From Spirochaetales bacterium (GTDB taxonomy: Bacteria; Spirochaetota; Spirochaetia; DSM-27196; SLST01): DNA of 6,360 nt. The position numbers and the translations under genes are program-made. Below are positions 5,086 through 6,360 of the stretch, in pieces. The number at the start of each line of letters is the position of its first letter. Position 1 is the stretch's first letter. The stretch spans positions 1-6,360 of the forward strand of contig SLST01000072.1 of NCBI GenBank assembly GCA_007130265.1, given 5' to 3'. The notes beneath the pieces are model-generated. The model was not told the origin of the DNA. It saw only the letters and a program-made list of their open reading frames with translations, and made no database searches.

Positions 5086-6132
5086 CTAGAGCTCCACCCA
5101 TCCTCCTTCCCGGTACGAGGCGTAGATGGCGTGGACGGCGCGCATGGTGGGGACGACGTCCTCGAGGCTGACGAAGGGCGGGCGGTTCTCCTGGATGGCG
5201 GCGATGAAGTCGGCCACCTGGCCGGCGTGGCCCGAGCCGTAGTAGCTCTTGCGGGCGGCCACGCCCTCCTCGTCGCGGCAGGCCCGGAGCTCGGCCGCGA
5301 TCTCCTCCTGACGCCGGGGGTCGCGGAAGGAGGCGAAAGCCACCTGGCTGTCCCGGAGGTCGACCGAGCCCTCGGTGCCGGTCAGACCCAGATGGTGCTG
5401 CCAGGTGACGTGGCAGGAGGAGGTGGCCTCGATGGTCCCCAGGCCGCCCCCTCGGAGGGCCAGCAGGGCGGTGAGGGTGTCTTCCGTCTCGATGAGATCC
5501 TGGTGGGTGAGGTTGGCGTGGCGGGCGCAGACCGCCTGGGCGCCGCCGACGATCCAGAGCAGAGAGTCCAGAAAATGGATGGCCTGGTTGATGAGTACCG
5601 ACCCGCCCTCGGTCTCCCAGCGGCCCCGCCAGGCTCCGGACTGGTAGTACTCGGGGGTGCGCAGGCAGCGGAGGCGGACCGAGGCGGTGAGGATCGTCCC
5701 GAAGGCCCCGCCGTCCATATGGGACTTCAGGCACTGGTTGACGGCGTCGAACCGGTGCTGGGACACCGCGCCGACATGCAGCCGGGGATGGCGCCGCCCG
5801 GCCTCGCGCATGGCCTCGACCTGTTCGGGCTTCGCGGCCAGGGGCTTCTCGCAGAGCACATGCTTGCCATGCTCGAGGGCGGCGACGGTGAGCGGGGCGT
5901 GGGAGGCGTGATCGGTCGCCACCACCACCGCATCCAGATCCGGATCGGCGAACAGATCCTCGGCCCGTTCCGCGGTCCGGGGAATCCCATAGCGCTCGGC
6001 CAGACCCCGGGCCCGGTCCAGGTCCAGATCGCAGGCCCAGACCAGATCCGCTCTCTCCAGCCGCTTCAGACTCTCCGCGTGGGTGGGGGCGATGACCCCG
6101 CACCCGATGATTCCCACCCTCACTCGCTCCAT
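5086..6132 (-). CDS. Gfo/Idh/MocA-family NAD(P)-dependent oxidoreductase
   Basis: A 348-residue cytoplasmic dehydrogenase of the glucose-fructose oxidoreductase/inositol dehydrogenase/MocA family, of typical length. The N-terminal Rossmann domain starts with VGIIGCGVIAPTHAESL, in which GxGxxA (10-15) binds the dinucleotide. DLDAVVVATDHASHAP (65-80) and HVLCEKPLA (91-99) follow, with Lys96 of the EKP motif as the catalytic-site lysine. The C-terminal substrate domain carries GGSVLINQAIHFLDSLLW (176-193), where the family pattern D/N-xxx-H is Asn182 and His186. The substrate cannot be read from sequence; sugars, inositols and their derivatives are usual. ATG 6132 is used because the domain begins at once, and gagggag lies about 10 bases upstream. 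The gene is separate from its neighbours in this window, and repeat copy C begins 27 bases after its stop. Confidence 0.93.
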   Translation of the reverse strand: MERVRVGIIGCGVIAPTHAESLKRLERADLVWACDLDLDRARGLAERYGIPRTAERAEDLFADPDLDAVVVATDHASHAPLTVAALEHGKHVLCEKPLAAKPEQVEAMREAGRRHPRLHVGAVSQHRFDAVNQCLKSHMDGGAFGTILTASVRLRCLRTPEYYQSGAWRGRWETEGGSVLINQAIHFLDSLLWIVGGAQAVCARHANLTHQDLIETEDTLTALLALRGGGLGTIEATSSCHVTWQHHLGLTGTEGSVDLRDSQVAFASFRDPRRQEEIAAELRACRDEEGVAARKSYYGSGHAGQVADFIAAIQENRPPFVSLEDVVPTMRAVHAIYASYREGGWVEL

Positions 6133-6180
6133 CGCCAGTCACTCCCTCGGCACGCGGGCCTTTGTGGACAAAACCCGTCG

Positions 6181-6210
6181 AGAATGAGGCAAAGCCGGGG
6201 CCGGGGTCAA
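6181..6210 (-). promoter_or_regulatory. Weak promoter candidate for the oxidoreductase gene
   Basis: On the - strand, TTGACC (6210-6205) is followed after 18 bases by CATTCT (6186-6181), about 48 bases before the start codon. The -35 box is good but the -10 box matches consensus at only three of six positions. Confidence 0.25.
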
Positions 6211-6272
6211 TCACGGTGCGGCACCGCCACCCCTGGCCACACGGTCTTTTCCTATGGCTCTGGATGGCGAGG

Positions 6273-6360
6273 GGTCAGGCCTTTACCCTTTCCATCCGAC
6301 CCCAATCAGGCGCTGAATACGGTGGAAAACGTGCGGGATGGCAAGGGTAAAGGCCTGACC
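6273..6360. repeat. Long inverted repeat / palindromic element at right edge
   Basis: Arms 6273-6297 and 6336-6360 are reverse complements over 25 bases with one mismatch; the outer 18 bases (ggtcaggcctttaccctt) are perfect. They enclose 38 bases without a gene. The left arm is preceded by gg, so the element may extend past the window edge. Sequences of the ggggtcagg type are familiar from REP-like elements associated with Y1-type (RAYT/IS200-like) transposases; that link is from memory. It lies upstream of the oxidoreductase gene, not after a gene end visible here. Confidence 0.75.

Noticed and set aside
5075..6214. 379-residue open frame on - overlapping the oxidoreductase gene
   Set aside because: Gly/Arg/Pro-rich, no domain, and in another frame of a clearly real gene; a by-product of high GC.
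1..6360. tRNA, rRNA or known riboswitch
   Set aside because: I looked for cloverleaf ends with a GTTC loop, rRNA cores and common riboswitch cores and recognised none.

Overview
The window is GC-rich bacterial chromosome with five protein-coding genes, widely spaced and separated by unusually repeat-rich non-coding DNA. Nothing in it fixes the taxon. Long gaps filled with short palindromes and period-7 to period-10 tandem repeats, together with a secreted PQQ-type beta-propeller protein and a Gfo/Idh/MocA oxidoreductase, recall genomes of the Planctomycetota/Verrucomicrobiota/Kiritimatiellota kind. That placement is an inference from general familiarity, not a match I could test.

Left to right: (1) the C-terminal three quarters of fmt, methionyl-tRNA formyltransferase, on + (1-698). 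(2) About 1.2 kb without a convincing gene (699-1889), a patchwork of hairpins, tandem repeats and inverted repeats. (3) An N-terminal fragment resembling an ISL3-family transposase (from 1890), directly before (4) an exported 524-residue PQQ-like beta-propeller protein on + (1994-3568). (5) A 418-bp gap with a duplicated G-rich block that fits a G-quadruplex. (6) A BrnT/BrnA-type toxin-antitoxin operon on - (toxin 4495-4211, antitoxin 4205-3987), with a well-spaced promoter that would give a leaderless mRNA, and flanked by an imperfect 27-bp inverted repeat. (7) About 590 bp (4496-5085) holding the toxin promoter and two copies of a roughly 100-bp repeat. (8) A Gfo/Idh/MocA oxidoreductase on - (6132-5086). 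(9) A strong 25-bp-arm inverted repeat at the right edge (6273-6360).

The genes do not form one pathway. fmt is housekeeping. The beta-propeller protein probably acts outside the cytoplasm, the oxidoreductase probably acts on a sugar or polyol derivative, and the toxin-antitoxin pair is an accessory module among repeats.

The most unusual feature is a repeat family whose copies lie just after the stop codons of both fmt and the oxidoreductase gene, in the same orientation relative to each gene, with an extra copy between the oxidoreductase gene and the toxin-antitoxin operon. It behaves like a gene-tail element. I found no clear new defence or metabolic system; the novelty lies in the repeats and in the setting of the toxin-antitoxin module.
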